Assembly (NCBI RefSeq): GCF_030063475.1
Contig: NZ_JASIRT010000002.1
Coordinates: 326,036 to 390,035 of the forward strand
DNA: 64,000 nt
Source of the DNA: Roseomonas sp. E05
GTDB taxonomy: Bacteria; Pseudomonadota; Alphaproteobacteria; Acetobacterales; Acetobacteraceae
Direction: 5' to 3'
Of the stretch, positions 10,310 to 20,247 are shown in pieces (position 1 is the stretch's first letter; each line of letters starts with the position of its first letter). The position numbers were made by a program, and so were the translations under genes. The notes under the pieces were generated by a model. That model was given only the letters and a program-made list of their open reading frames with translations, did not search any database and had not been told where the DNA came from.

Positions 10310-11347
10310 TCAGCGCGCCTCCACCAGGATGTCGGTCCACAATTCGCTCTCGTCCGGCTCCGGGGAGGACTGCGCGAACTCCGCGGCCTCGCCGACAATG
10401 CGCTTCACCTCGTCGTCCACCGCCTTCAGCGCGGCCTCGTCCTGGCCGCGCTCCAGCAGGCGCTTGCGCGCGGTCTCGACCGGGTCGTGCTGCTCGCGCA
10501 TCTTCTGCACTTCCTCGCGCGTGCGGTACTTCGCCGGGTCGGACATGGAGTGGCCGCGGTAGCGGTAGGTCAGCATCTCCAGGATGTAGGGGCCCTTGCC
10601 CTCGCGGCAGTGCGCGACGGCGCGCTCGCCGGCCAACCGGACCGCCTCGACATCCATGCCGTCCACCTGCTCGCCCGGGATGCCCCAGGGGGAGCCGTCC
10701 TTCGAGCGGTCCTTGGAGGCGGAGGCGCGCTCCATGGAGGTGCCCATGCCGTAGCGGTTGTTCTCGACGATGTAGACAACCGGCAGCTTGAACAGCGAGG
10801 CCAGGTTGTAGCTCTCGAAGACCTGGCCCTGGTTGGCCGCGCCCTCGCCGTAATAGGTCAGGCAGATATTGCCGTTGTCGCGGTACATGTTGGCGAAGGC
10901 CAGGCCGGTGCCGAGCGAGACCTGCGCGCCGACGATGCCATGGCCGCCGTAGAAGCCCTTCTCGCGGCTGAACATGTGCATCGAGCCGCCCTTGCCCTTG
11001 GAGTAGCCTCCGGAGCGGCCGGTCAGCTCGGCCATCACGCCGCGCGCCTCCATGCCGGTGGCGAGCATGTGGCCATGGTCACGGTAGGAGGTGATCACCT
11101 GGTCGCCCGGTTGCAGGCACATCTGCATGCCGACCACGACCGCTTCCTGGCCGATATAGAGGTGGCAGAAGCCGCCGATGAGACCCATGCCGTAGAGCTG
11201 GCCCGCCTTCTCCTCGAAGCGGCGGATCAGCAGCATGTCCCGATAGGCCTGGAGCAGTCGCTCCTTCGGGAGAGCGGAGGAATCGGCTGGCGGCGCCTTT
11301 GCCCTGCCGCGACGCTTGGTGGTGCCCGCTTCGGCGCCTTGAACCAT
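10310..11347 (-). CDS. pdhA: Pyruvate dehydrogenase E1 alpha subunit
   Basis: The thiamine-diphosphate-binding half of E1: QAYRDMLLIRRFEEKAGQLY at the start of the domain, GHGIVGAQVSLGTGLA, the cofactor motif, and YRYRGHSMSDPAKYR at the phosphorylation-loop position. I start it at the ATG of 11347, which has GGAG seven bases upstream, giving 345 residues; an upstream ATG at 11398 would add 17 unlike residues. The cofactor motif reads YGEGAANQG where most family members have GDG, a conservative change at the metal ligand. It is first in the pdh series, whose promoter should lie in 11348-11593. Confidence 0.95.
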   Translation of the reverse strand: MVQGAEAGTTKRRGRAKAPPADSSALPKERLLQAYRDMLLIRRFEEKAGQLYGMGLIGGFCHLYIGQEAVVVGMQMCLQPGDQVITSYRDHGHMLATGMEARGVMAELTGRSGGYSKGKGGSMHMFSREKGFYGGHGIVGAQVSLGTGLAFANMYRDNGNICLTYYGEGAANQGQVFESYNLASLFKLPVVYIVENNRYGMGTSMERASASKDRSKDGSPWGIPGEQVDGMDVEAVRLAGERAVAHCREGKGPYILEMLTYRYRGHSMSDPAKYRTREEVQKMREQHDPVETARKRLLERGQDEAALKAVDDEVKRIVGEAAEFAQSSPEPDESELWTDILVEAR

Positions 11348-11479
11348 CCGGCTGCTCCATATTTGCTTGCCGCCGCGCAGGGATTGGCGGCGCTGCAAGG
11401 CCGGAGATACGTGGCTCCTGCGCGGTCTGCAAGCGGCCCGCGGGACCTAAGCCTCTGATGCTGCACCGCAATACAACGA

Positions 11480-11499
11480 TTAACCAATTTTCGGTTTAA
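11480..11499. promoter_or_regulatory. AT-rich imperfect inverted repeat between pdhA and an MFS gene
   Basis: TTAACC (11480-11485) faces GGTTTAA (11493-11499) across a short AT spacer, in a conspicuously AT-rich patch (about 11463-11502) of an otherwise GC-rich divergent region. It could be an operator or part of the pdh promoter. I cannot place clean -35/-10 boxes. Confidence 0.3.
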
Positions 11500-11593
11500 C
11501 CCTCCCGTCCCTATGTGCCGGCGCAACGGCCGGATGGCCTGCGGGACGTGCGATGGCCGAATCTTTCGCCTCACCCCCCTGGAGGCGAAATCC

Positions 11594-12790
11594 ATGCACC
11601 GTTTGCTCCTGACGAACTTCGGCATTCATGCCGCCGATCAATTCACCTTGGCTGCCCTGCCATTGCTCGCCACCCTGCTGATGCCGGGGGGGCCAGCCCT
11701 GGCCGGGGTGATGGTGGCGGCCCAGGGCGCCGCCTGGCTGCTGCTGTCATTGCCGGCCGGCGCCTGGGTGGACCACTTTCCGCGCCGGCGGCTGATGGTG
11801 CTGGCCTCGGCCGGCGCGGCGCTGGCACTGGGAGGGGCCAGCCTGTTCGCCGCCGTGCCGCACCTCCTCGCACCACTGGTCATGCTGGCTGCCTCGGGAA
11901 CGGTGGTGACGGTGCTGGCGGGCTTCGCAATCCTGCCGGAGCTGGTCGGGCGTGCCGCCCTGCCGGCGGCCAATGCGCGCCTGGAACTGGCGCGCGCCGC
12001 GGCGACGCTGCTGGCGGCGCCGGTGGCCGGGGCGCTGGCCACGCTCGGCCGGCCGGAGGCCACCCTGGTGCTGGCGGCAGGGCTGGCCTGCGCTGCCGGC
12101 CTCGCGGCCCTGGGATTGCCGGAGCCCGGCGCCGTGACGGCGGGGGAGCGGCGCCCGCTGCTGCGGCTTCTGGCGGCGGGGGCGCGGTTCGTCTGGGAGC
12201 AGGCGCTGCTGCGCGCGGTGGCGATGGCGGCCGTGGCCTGGAACTTCGCCTTCTTCGCGCTGGCCACCGTCGCCATGCCGTTGGCGCTGGAGGTGCTGCA
12301 TTTCTCGCCCCGGATGGCCGGGCTGGCGATCGGCGGCTATGGCGCGGGGCTGGTGGCCGGCGCGCTGCTGGCCGGGCGCCTGGCACCGCGGCAGGCACCG
12401 GCGCGGATGTTGCTGGCGGGGCCGGCCCTGTCGGTCGCCGCGATGCTGGCCTGGGGCCTGGCGCCGCAGGTCGCCGCGCCGGGCGCGCGAATGGGGCTGG
12501 TGATGCTGGCGCAGTTCCTGCTCGGCTTCGGCCCGATGCTCTGGCAGGTCGTGCAGACCAGCCTGCGGCAGGTGGTGACGCCGCCCGCGCTGCTCGGCAG
12601 GGTGGGGGCCACCATGCAGGTGGCGGTGTTCGGCGTGCGGCCGCTGGGCGCGCTGGCCGGCGGGGCGCTGGCGGCCCAGATGGGCTTCAACGCCACGCTC
12701 TGGCTGGCGGCGCTCGGCTTCAGCCTGTCGCTGCTGGTGGTCGCCGCCTCGCCCTTGCGGCGCCTGCAGGCCATGCCGGTGCCGGCCTGA
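11594..12790 (+). CDS. Major facilitator superfamily transporter
   Basis: A 398-residue very hydrophobic protein with about twelve membrane helices. It begins at MHRLLLTNFGIHAADQ, has a DHFPRRRLM loop between helices 2 and 3 as in MFS drug/metabolite exporters, and a second-half counterpart near RLAPRQAP. GGAGG eight bases before the ATG at 11594 fixes the start; the frame is open further upstream without support. The closest general resemblance is to the MFS_3/enterobactin-exporter-like branch. Substrate unknown. It is divergent from pdhA and its stop lies four bases from the convergent hutI stop. Confidence 0.85.
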   Translation: MHRLLLTNFGIHAADQFTLAALPLLATLLMPGGPALAGVMVAAQGAAWLLLSLPAGAWVDHFPRRRLMVLASAGAALALGGASLFAAVPHLLAPLVMLAASGTVVTVLAGFAILPELVGRAALPAANARLELARAAATLLAAPVAGALATLGRPEATLVLAAGLACAAGLAALGLPEPGAVTAGERRPLLRLLAAGARFVWEQALLRAVAMAAVAWNFAFFALATVAMPLALEVLHFSPRMAGLAIGGYGAGLVAGALLAGRLAPRQAPARMLLAGPALSVAAMLAWGLAPQVAAPGARMGLVMLAQFLLGFGPMLWQVVQTSLRQVVTPPALLGRVGATMQVAVFGVRPLGALAGGALAAQMGFNATLWLAALGFSLSLLVVAASPLRRLQAMPVPA

Positions 12791-12793
12791 GGC

Positions 12794-13999
12794 TCAGGCG
12801 GGGGTGCCCTCCACCACCCGTCCGATGCAGGGGTTCCCGCCGAGCCAGTAGCACAGCTCGGCCGGGCGCTTGATGCGGTGAAGCGCGAGATCGGCGCGCA
12901 GCCCCACCCGCAGCGCGCCGCGGTCGGCCAGCCCGAGCGCGGCGGCGGCGTGACGGGTGACGCCGAGCAGCGCCTCGGCCACGGTCAGGCGGAACAGGGT
13001 GCAGCCCAGGTTCAGCATCAGGAGCAGCGAGCGCGCGGGGGAGGAACCGGGATTCAGGTCGGTGGAGAGCGCCATGCGCAGGCCGGCGGCGCGCATCGCG
13101 GCGATGTCCGGATGCCGGGTTTCGCGCAGGAAATAGGTGGCGCCGGGCAGAAGCACGGCCACGCTTCCGGCTTCCGCCATCGCTCGCAGACCTCCGGCGC
13201 TGGCATGCTCCAGGTGATCGGCGGAAAGCGCGCCGTGGCGGGCGGCGAGCGCAGCACCACCGAGATCGGAAAGCTGGTCGGCGTGCAGCTTGACCGGCAG
13301 GCCGACGGCCTTCGCGGCCTCGAAGACGCGCGCCGTCTGGGCAGGGGAGAAGGCGATGCGCTCGCAGAAGGCATCCACCGCATCGGCCAGGCCGGAGGCG
13401 GCGGCGGCGGGGATGATTTCGTTCGCCACAAAATCTGTATAGGCCTCCGCGCCGCCGGGGAAGTCCGGCGGCACGGCATGGGCGGCGAGCAGGGTGGTGG
13501 CGATCTCCACCGGGTGCTCGGCGGCGAGGCGGCGCGCCACGCGCAGCATCTTCAGCTCGCTGGCGAGGTCCAGCCCATAGCCCGACTTGATCTCGACCGT
13601 GGTGACGCCCTCGGCCATCAGCCCCTGCAGCCGGGGCGTCGCGGCGACGAGCAGCGCCTGCTCGCTGGCCTCCCGGGTGGCGCGCACGCTCGAAAAAATG
13701 CCGCCGCCGGCGCGGGCGATCTCCTCATAGGTGGCGCCGGCCAGCCGCTGCTCGAACTCCGCCGCGCGATCTCCCCCGAAGACGAGATGCGTATGGCAGT
13801 CGATCAGCCCCGGAAGAATCCAGGCGCCCTCGCAATCCGCGGTTTCCCTGGCGCCGCCCGGTAGGTCCGCGCGGCGGCCGAGCCAGGCGATGCGGCCACC
13901 CCGCACCGCCACGGCGCCATCCTCGATGATCCCGAGCGGCGCCTCCGCGGGTCCGTCCATGGTCGCCAGATGGGCATTCAGCCAGACGCGGTCGAACAC
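12794..13999 (-). CDS. hutI: Imidazolonepropionase (histidine degradation step 3)
   Basis: An amidohydrolase-fold metalloenzyme that opens 4-imidazolone-5-propionate to N-formimino-L-glutamate. The metal site starts at [26 protein letters not shown] and KLHADQLSD (metal His), HLEHAS and the late [10 protein letters not shown] are signature segments of HutI. At 401 residues it is the usual length. It is last in the hutC-U-H-I series, three bases after hutH, so it is presumably co-transcribed and HutC-controlled. Confidence 0.96.
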   Translation of the reverse strand: MFDRVWLNAHLATMDGPAEAPLGIIEDGAVAVRGGRIAWLGRRADLPGGARETADCEGAWILPGLIDCHTHLVFGGDRAAEFEQRLAGATYEEIARAGGGIFSSVRATREASEQALLVAATPRLQGLMAEGVTTVEIKSGYGLDLASELKMLRVARRLAAEHPVEIATTLLAAHAVPPDFPGGAEAYTDFVANEIIPAAAASGLADAVDAFCERIAFSPAQTARVFEAAKAVGLPVKLHADQLSDLGGAALAARHGALSADHLEHASAGGLRAMAEAGSVAVLLPGATYFLRETRHPDIAAMRAAGLRMALSTDLNPGSSPARSLLLMLNLGCTLFRLTVAEALLGVTRHAAAALGLADRGALRVGLRADLALHRIKRPAELCYWLGGNPCIGRVVEGTPA

Positions 14000-14002
14000 G
14001 GC

Positions 14003-15505
14003 TCAGCCTCCCTCGACGAAGCCGGTGAAGGCGCCGCGCTCGACGAGCCGCTTCACCGCGGCGATGTCGGGCGCCATGTGCCGGTCCTCGTCCCAGGGCG
14101 CGGCGACCTCGCGGACACGCGCGATGGCCGCCTCCAGCGGGACGGAGGAGGCGAGGGGGTGATGGAAGCCCACGCCCTGCGCCGCCGCCAGCAACTCGAT
14201 GGCGAGGATGGTGGCGGTGTTGTCGGCCATCTCGGCGAGGCGCAGGGCGGCGCCGGTGGCCATGCTGACATGGTCCTCCTGGTTGGCGCTGGTCGGCAGG
14301 CTGTCCACGCTGCGCGGCATGGCGAGCGCCTTGTTCTCGCTGGCCAGCGCGGCGGCGGTGACCTGGGCGATCATGAAGCCGGAGTTCAGCCCGCCCTCGC
14401 GCACCAGGAAGGCCGGCAGGCCGGAGAGCACCGGATCGGTCAGCAGGGCGATGCGCCGCTCGGCCAGGGCGCCGGTCTCGGCCAGGACCAGGGCGAGGCT
14501 GTCGGCGGCGAAGGCCACCGGCTCGGCGTGGAAGTTGCCGCCCGAGAGCACCTCGCCCTCGGCGGTGACGAGCGGGTTGTCGGTGACGGCATTGGCCTCG
14601 CGCGTCAGCACGGCGGCGGCGTGGTTCATCAGGTCGAGGCAGGCGCCCATCACCTGCGGCTGGCAGCGCAGGCAATAGGGGTCCTGCACGCGCGGATCGC
14701 CGAAGCGGTGGCTCTCGCGGATGGCGCTGCCTTCCAGCAGGGCGCGGAGGGCGGCGGCGGTGCGGATCTGCCCGGGCTGACCGCGCAACTCGTGGATGCG
14801 CGGGTCGAAGGGCGTGTCGGAGCCGCGCGCCGCGTCCACCGAGAGGGCGCCGGCCACCAGCGCGGTCAGCCAGAGCGCCTCGGCGGTGAAGAGGCCGGCC
14901 AGGGCGAGGGCGGTTGAGACCTGGGTGCCATTCAACAGCGCCAGCCCCTCCTTCGGACCCAGTTCCAGCGGAGTGAGCCCGGCGCGGCGCAGCGCCTCGG
15001 CGCCGGGCAGCACCTCCTCGCCGGCGAAGGCCTCGCCCTCGCCGATCAGCACCAGCGCCATGTGGGCCAGCGGCGCCAGGTCGCCCGAGGCGCCGACCGA
15101 GCCCTTGGCCGGGATGGCGGGCAGGATGCCGGCCTTCAGCAGCGCCAGCAGGTGCGCGATCACCTGCGGCCGCACCGCGGAGGCGCCGCGCGCCAGGGAG
15201 AGCGCCTTCATCGCCAGGATCAGCCGCACCACGGGCGCCGGCAGGCAGGCTCCGGTGCCGGCGGCATGGCTGCGCAGCAGGTTGCGCTGCAGCTTCGCCA
15301 GATCCGCCGCGCCGATGCGCTGGCTGGCCAGCTTGCCGAAGCCGGTGTTGACGCCATAGAGCGCCTCGCCTTCGGCGATGCGGGCCGCGAGGGCGCTGAC
15401 GGAGGCCTCGACTGTCGCCTCCCAGCCCTGGGGCAGCTCCAGCACCTCGCCTTCCATGATGGCGCGCAGGTCTTGCAGCGTGGCGCTGCCGGGCGTGACG
15501 ATCAT
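14003..15505 (-). CDS. hutH: Histidine ammonia-lyase
   Basis: Removes ammonia from L-histidine to give urocanate, using the self-formed MIO group. The MIO tripeptide Ala139-Ser140-Gly141 is in [29 protein letters not shown] near residue 50 carries the active-site Tyr, and [14 protein letters not shown] is the late conserved segment. I start at the ATG of 15505, which overlaps the hutU stop by four bases, giving 500 residues; the upstream continuation runs through hutU and is not credible. It is translationally coupled to hutU. Confidence 0.96.
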   Translation of the reverse strand: MIVTPGSATLQDLRAIMEGEVLELPQGWEATVEASVSALAARIAEGEALYGVNTGFGKLASQRIGAADLAKLQRNLLRSHAAGTGACLPAPVVRLILAMKALSLARGASAVRPQVIAHLLALLKAGILPAIPAKGSVGASGDLAPLAHMALVLIGEGEAFAGEEVLPGAEALRRAGLTPLELGPKEGLALLNGTQVSTALALAGLFTAEALWLTALVAGALSVDAARGSDTPFDPRIHELRGQPGQIRTAAALRALLEGSAIRESHRFGDPRVQDPYCLRCQPQVMGACLDLMNHAAAVLTREANAVTDNPLVTAEGEVLSGGNFHAEPVAFAADSLALVLAETGALAERRIALLTDPVLSGLPAFLVREGGLNSGFMIAQVTAAALASENKALAMPRSVDSLPTSANQEDHVSMATGAALRLAEMADNTATILAIELLAAAQGVGFHHPLASSVPLEAAIARVREVAAPWDEDRHMAPDIAAVKRLVERGAFTGFVEGG

Positions 15506-17181
15506 CGGGCGCTCCTCAGCATCGGCAGGTCGAGACCCTGTTCGCGCGCGCAGTCGATGGCGATGTCGTAGCCCGCATCGGCGTGGCGCATGACGCCGGT
15601 GGCGGGGTCGTTCCACAGCACGCGCTTCAGGCGCCGCGCCGCGTCCTCCGTGCCATCGGCGACGATCACCATGCCGGCATGCTGCGAATAGCCCATGCCG
15701 ACGCCGCCGCCATGGTGCAGCGAAACCCAGGTGGCGCCGGAAGCGGTGTTGAGCAGTGCGTTGAGCAAAGGCCAGTCGCTGACGGCATCCGATCCGTCCT
15801 TCATCGCCTCCGTCTCGCGGTTGGGCGAGGCGACGGAGCCGGAATCCAGATGGTCGCGGCCGATGACGACGGGCGCGGACAATTCGCCCTTCGCAACCAT
15901 CTCGTTGAAGGCGAGGCCGAGGCGGTGTCGCTGCCCGAGGCCGACCCAGCAGATGCGCGCCGGCAAACCCTGGAAGTGAATGCGTTGCTGCGCCATGTCG
16001 AGCCAGCGGTGCAGGTGCGGATCGTCGGGGATCAACTCGCGCACCTTGTCGTCGGTCCTGCGGATATCCTCGGGATCGCCGGAGAGCGCGGCCCAGCGGA
16101 ACGGCCCGATTCCGCGGCAGAAGAGCGGGCGGATATAGGCCGGCACGAAGCCGGGAAAGCCGAAAGCCCCCTCCAGCCCTTCATCCTTGGCCATCTGGCG
16201 GATGTTGTTGCCGTAGTCGAGCACGGCCGAGCCCAGGCGCTGGAAGTCGAGCATGGCCTGCACATGCGCGACCATGCTGCGCTTTGCGGCGGCCGCCACG
16301 GCCTTTGGGTCGCTCTCGCGCTTCGCCTCCCACTCGGCCAGCGTCCAGCCGGCGGGCAGATAGCCGTTGGAGGGGTCATGCGCGCTGGTCTGGTCGGTGA
16401 CGATGTCGGGCACCACGCCGCGCCGCACCAGTTCGGGGAAGATCTCCGCGGCATTGCCGAGCAGGCCGACGCTGATCGTCTTCCGCTCCGCGCAGGCGGC
16501 ACGGATCATCGCCAGCGCCTCGTCCAGCGTCCCGGCGCGGCGGTCGAGATAGCCGGTCTCCAGCCGCTTCTCGATGCGCGAGGGCTGGCACTCCACCGCC
16601 AGCACGCAGGCGCCGGCGAAGACGCCCGCCAGCGGCTGCGCGCCGCCCATGCCGCCCAGCCCGGCGGTGAGAATCCAGCGGCCGGCGAGATCGCCGCCGA
16701 AATGCTGCCGCCCGGCCTCGGCGAAGGTCTCGTAGGTGCCCTGCACGATGCCCTGGCTGCCGATATAGATCCAGGACCCGGCGGTCATCTGGCCGTACAT
16801 CATCAGCCCCGCGCGATCGAGCGCGTTGAAATGCTCCCAGTTCGCCCAGGCCGGCACGAGGTTGGAATTGGCGATGAGCACGCGCGGCGCGTCCTTGTGC
16901 GTCTCGAAGACGCCGACCGGCTTGCCGGACTGTACCAGCAGCGTCTGGTTTTCCTCCAGCCGCTTCAGCACGGAGACGATCGTCTCGTAGCACTGCCAGT
17001 CGCGCGCGGCGCGGCCGATGCCGCCATAGACGACCAACTCGCCCGGGCGCTCGGCGACCTCGTCGTCCAGGTTGTTCATCAGCATCCGCATCGCCGCCTC
17101 GGTGGTCCAGGATTTGGCGTGCAGCGTGTTGCCGCGCGGGGCGCGGATGGCGGGGGCGTTGCGGAAGCGGGTCTGCGACAT
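15502..17181 (-). CDS. hutU: Urocanate hydratase
   Basis: A 559-residue NAD-dependent urocanase converting urocanate to imidazolonepropionate. The N terminus reads [19 protein letters not shown], followed by [14 protein letters not shown]. The NAD-binding [15 protein letters not shown] and the [11 protein letters not shown] segment, along with the late [16 protein letters not shown], are diagnostic. It lies 24 bases after hutC and overlaps hutH by four, forming the first enzyme gene of the operon. All key segments are present and the frame is intact. Confidence 0.97.
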   Translation of the reverse strand: MSQTRFRNAPAIRAPRGNTLHAKSWTTEAAMRMLMNNLDDEVAERPGELVVYGGIGRAARDWQCYETIVSVLKRLEENQTLLVQSGKPVGVFETHKDAPRVLIANSNLVPAWANWEHFNALDRAGLMMYGQMTAGSWIYIGSQGIVQGTYETFAEAGRQHFGGDLAGRWILTAGLGGMGGAQPLAGVFAGACVLAVECQPSRIEKRLETGYLDRRAGTLDEALAMIRAACAERKTISVGLLGNAAEIFPELVRRGVVPDIVTDQTSAHDPSNGYLPAGWTLAEWEAKRESDPKAVAAAAKRSMVAHVQAMLDFQRLGSAVLDYGNNIRQMAKDEGLEGAFGFPGFVPAYIRPLFCRGIGPFRWAALSGDPEDIRRTDDKVRELIPDDPHLHRWLDMAQQRIHFQGLPARICWVGLGQRHRLGLAFNEMVAKGELSAPVVIGRDHLDSGSVASPNRETEAMKDGSDAVSDWPLLNALLNTASGATWVSLHHGGGVGMGYSQHAGMVIVADGTEDAARRLKRVLWNDPATGVMRHADAGYDIAIDCAREQGLDLPMLRSAR

Positions 17182-17205
17182 GGGTCTGTCTCTTCCGATG
17201 ACGGT

Positions 17206-17943
17206 TCAGTCCAGCGCGCCACCGAGCCGGTAGCGCGTGCCGGGATGGGTCAGCCAGGCGCGCGTCGCCACCACCTGCCAGGACCAGGTCCGGCGATGGA
17301 TCAGCAGGCAGGGCTCGTCCGGCGAAATCTCCAGCGCCGCGGCCACATCCGGCTCGGCGCGGACGGCCTCCACCACATGTTCGACCCGTTCGGGCGGGGC
17401 GCAGGAGGTCAGATAGCGATAGGGCGTGATGCGGCTGAAATCCTGCTCCAGGAAGCGGGGTGCGATCACCGGATTGACGGTGCGGTCCTCGAACTGGACG
17501 GGCTCGCCATTCTCCCGGTGCACCAGCCGGCAGCGGAACAGCTCGGCGCCCTCCGGCAGGCCGAAGGCGGCGGCCAGCGGCACATCGGCGCGGCAGCGGC
17601 CGAGCGAAAGCACCCGCGCCGTGTGCGTGCCGCCGCGCTCCTGCATTTCCTCGGCGATGTCGCGCAGCTCCAGCATGCTCGACTGCGGCTTGGCGCCGGC
17701 GACGAAGGTGCCGACACCCTGCACCCGCACCAGCAGCCCGGCATCGGCCAGCTCGCGCAGCGCGCGGTTGACGGTGACGCGGGAGACGCCGGTCATCCGC
17801 ACCAGCTCGTTCTCGGAGGGCACGCGGTCCTCCGCCGACCACTCGCCGCTGGCGACGCGGCTGAGGATGAAGGCCTTGATCTGCTGGTAGCGGGGCGTGG
17901 CCGGGCTGGGCGAGGGCAGCAGGCCGGGAGCGGCGTCGGGCAT
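17206..17943 (-). CDS. hutC: GntR-family histidine utilisation repressor
   Basis: An N-terminal winged helix (about residues 18-85, VPSENELVRMTGVSRVTVNRALREL) followed by a C-terminal UTRA effector domain that in characterised HutC proteins binds urocanate. I start at the ATG of 17943; an ATG at 17979 is in frame but would run through the palindrome at 17962-17970, which more likely is the operator. It is first in hutC-U-H-I and divergent from hutF, the usual place for a self-regulating repressor of both arms. About 245 residues, typical for the family. Confidence 0.92.
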   Translation of the reverse strand: MPDAAPGLLPSPSPATPRYQQIKAFILSRVASGEWSAEDRVPSENELVRMTGVSRVTVNRALRELADAGLLVRVQGVGTFVAGAKPQSSMLELRDIAEEMQERGGTHTARVLSLGRCRADVPLAAAFGLPEGAELFRCRLVHRENGEPVQFEDRTVNPVIAPRFLEQDFSRITPYRYLTSCAPPERVEHVVEAVRAEPDVAAALEISPDEPCLLIHRRTWSWQVVATRAWLTHPGTRYRLGGALD

Positions 17944-17961
17944 GGGCGGGATGGTGGTTGT

Positions 17962-17970
17962 CTTGACAAG
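17962..17970. promoter_or_regulatory. Putative HutC operator overlapping the hutF -35 box
   Basis: CTTGACAAG is a perfect inverted repeat around a central base, resembling the CTTG..CAAG half-sites of known HutC operators. It contains TTGACA (17963-17968), a consensus -35 for rightward transcription towards hutF, although the matching -10 (TCACGA) is weak. Binding here would block both divergent units. Confidence 0.55.
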
Positions 17971-18024
17971 TCTCGTCAACCGGAATCACGATCCATCACC
18001 CAGACCGGAAGGATGATCCCGGCC

Positions 18025-19404
18025 ATGAGCCTGTTCTTCGCCGCCGATGCCCTGCTGCCCGGAGGCTGGGCGCGGGATGTGCTGATCGAGGCCGATGCGG
18101 TGGGCGCCATCCGCACCGTCACGCCCGGTGCGGCCCCTGGCGCGGCCGAGCGCCTGCCGGGCGTGGCCATCCCCGGCGTGCCGAACCTGCATTCGCACGC
18201 CTTCCAGCGCGCCATGGCCGGCCATGCCGAGCGCCGCTCGCCGCCCGAGGCGCGCACGGCCGAAGGCGGCGCGGATTCCTTCTGGACCTGGCGCAACACG
18301 ATGTACCGCTTCGTCCACAGCTTCACGCCGGAGGATGCCGAGGCCGTTGCCGCCCAGCTCTATGCCGAATGCCTGGAATGGGGCTTCACGAGTATCGCCG
18401 AGTTCCACTACCTGCATCACCAGCCCGACGGCACGCCCTATGCCGCGCCGGCGGAGATGGCGCTGCGGCATCTGGCGGCGGCGCGCCGCGCCGGCATCGG
18501 CCTCACCCTGCTGCCGAGCCTCTACCGCCATGGCGGCATCTTCGGGAAGGACCCGGCGCCAGGGCAGCGGCGCTTCCTGAACGACCTCGACGGCTTCTGG
18601 CGCATCGTCGAGGGCATCCGGGCCGCCATCGCGGGCGATCCGCAGGCCGGGCTGGGCCTCGGGCCGCACTCGCTGCGCGCCGTGACGCCGGCCATGCTGG
18701 CGGAAGTCGCGCAGTTTGGCGGCCCCATCCACATTCATGCGGCCGAGCAGCAGCGCGAGGTGGCGGAATGCCTCGCCGCCACCGGCGCCCGGCCCGTGCA
18801 ATGGCTGCTGGAGAATGCACCGCTCGACACGCGCTGGTGCCTGATCCACTGCACCCACATGACCGGGGCCGAAGCGCGGACGCTCGCCCGCAGGGGCGCG
18901 GTGGCGGGGCTCTGCCCGACCACCGAGGCCTCGCTGGGCGACGGCATCTTCGACCTGCCGGCCTATCGCGAATCAGGCGGGCGGCTCGGCTTCGGCACGG
19001 ACAGCCATGTCGGCACCTCGCCGCGCGACGAGATGCGGCAGCTTGAGACCAGCCAGCGCCTGGCGCGACAGCACCGCTCGGTGGCGACGGATGACGCGCA
19101 CCCGCACCCCGCGCGCAACCTGCTGGAGATGGCAGTGGCAGGCGGCGCCCAGGCCAGCGGGCGGCCCATCGCCGGCCTCGCCGCCGGCCAGCGCTGCGAC
19201 CTCGTGGTGCTGGACCCGGAGCATCCCGCGCTCTGCGGCCGGGACGGCGATGAGCTGCTGGATGCCTGGGTGTTCAGCGGCCAGGGCAATCCCGTGCGGC
19301 AGGTGGTCGTGGGCGGGCGCACGGTGGTGCGGGACGGGCGGCATATCCAGGCGGCCGAAATCGCGGCAGGCTTCCGCGCCGCGATGAAGAGGCTTGCCAC
19401 ATGA
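18025..19404 (+). CDS. hutF: Formimidoylglutamate deiminase
   Basis: An amidohydrolase that turns N-formimino-L-glutamate into N-formyl-L-glutamate and ammonia, the five-step branch of histidine degradation. Metal-site NLHSHAFQRAMAGHAERR, the FHYLHHQPDG segment, HIHAAEQQREV and the late GTDSHVGTSPRDE are all HutF hallmarks. At 459 residues it is typical. I use the ATG at 18025; an in-frame ATG at 18013 directly abuts GGAAGG and is poorly spaced. It overlaps the next GNAT gene by four bases. The following enzyme, HutG, is not in the window. Confidence 0.94.
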   Translation: MSLFFAADALLPGGWARDVLIEADAVGAIRTVTPGAAPGAAERLPGVAIPGVPNLHSHAFQRAMAGHAERRSPPEARTAEGGADSFWTWRNTMYRFVHSFTPEDAEAVAAQLYAECLEWGFTSIAEFHYLHHQPDGTPYAAPAEMALRHLAAARRAGIGLTLLPSLYRHGGIFGKDPAPGQRRFLNDLDGFWRIVEGIRAAIAGDPQAGLGLGPHSLRAVTPAMLAEVAQFGGPIHIHAAEQQREVAECLAATGARPVQWLLENAPLDTRWCLIHCTHMTGAEARTLARRGAVAGLCPTTEASLGDGIFDLPAYRESGGRLGFGTDSHVGTSPRDEMRQLETSQRLARQHRSVATDDAHPHPARNLLEMAVAGGAQASGRPIAGLAAGQRCDLVVLDPEHPALCGRDGDELLDAWVFSGQGNPVRQVVVGGRTVVRDGRHIQAAEIAAGFRAAMKRLAT

Positions 19405-20240
19405 CCCCGACCATCCGCCCCGCCCGGCGCACCGAAATGGACCTGCTGCTCGACTGGGCTGCCGCCGAAGGCTGGAACCCCGGCCTCCAGGACGCCGGCG
19501 CCTTCTTCACCGCCGATCCGGAAGGTTTCCTGCTGGCGGAGGTGGCGGGCGAGCCGGTCGGCTGCATCTCCGCCGTGCGGCAGGGCGGCGGGCACGGCTT
19601 CATCGGCTTCTACATCGTGCGGCCGGAGTGGCGCGGGAAAGGCGTCGGCATTGCCCTGTGGCGGGCGGGCATGGCGCGGCTGGCCGGGCGCGTGGCGGGT
19701 CTCGACGGTGTGGTGGCGCAGCAGGCGAACTATGCCCGTTCGGGCTTTGTCCTGGCCTGGCGCAATGTCCGCTTTGCCGCCGTGGCGCCGGTGCCGGTCG
19801 CGGGCGGGGAGGCGGAAGTGGTCCCGGCCGATACGGTGCCCTTCGCGGCGATCGCCGCGCTGGATGCCTCCGCCTCTCCGGCTGATCGGGAGGTCTTCCT
19901 GCGCGCCTGGATGGCGGCGCCCGGGCATCGCCCGCTGGCGGTGAAAGGCGAGGGCGGGTTGCGCGGCTTCGGCGTTGCGCGCCCTTGCCGGGAGGGCACC
20001 AAGCTCGGCCCGCTGACCGCCACCGACCCCGCCGCCGCCCGCGCCCTGTTCAACGCGCTGGTGGCGGGCATGCCCGGACCGGTTTTCCTCGACCTGCCGG
20101 AGAGCAATCCGGCGGCCGTGGCGCTGGCGCGGGAAGCCGGCATGGCTCCCGCCTTCGAGACGGCCCGGATGTATGCCGGACCCTCCCCCGCGCTGCGGCA
20201 GGAGCGGATCTTCGGCGTGGCAAGCTTCGAACTGGGCTGA
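19401..20240 (+). CDS. Two-domain GNAT acetyltransferase coupled to hutF
   Basis: A 279-residue protein. Residues 1-115 form a GNAT fold with GFYIVRPEWRGKGVGIALW carrying the acetyl-CoA loop. The second half (about 125-279, with KLGPLTATDPAAARALFNAL and VALAREAGM) matches the Acetyltransf_18-type C-terminal domain found in two-domain family members. It overlaps hutF by four bases (ATGA), so it is translated with the histidine-degradation enzyme; its substrate may be related to that pathway but is unknown. Its stop is seven bases from the convergent M19 gene. Confidence 0.85.
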   Translation: MTPTIRPARRTEMDLLLDWAAAEGWNPGLQDAGAFFTADPEGFLLAEVAGEPVGCISAVRQGGGHGFIGFYIVRPEWRGKGVGIALWRAGMARLAGRVAGLDGVVAQQANYARSGFVLAWRNVRFAAVAPVPVAGGEAEVVPADTVPFAAIAALDASASPADREVFLRAWMAAPGHRPLAVKGEGGLRGFGVARPCREGTKLGPLTATDPAAARALFNALVAGMPGPVFLDLPESNPAAVALAREAGMAPAFETARMYAGPSPALRQERIFGVASFELG

Positions 20241-20247
20241 GGCCGCC

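Noticed and set aside
15583..18024. An N-terminal extension of the hutF frame running back through hutC and hutU on the opposite strand
   Set aside because: HutF homology starts at 18025; the preceding part is antisense to conserved genes.
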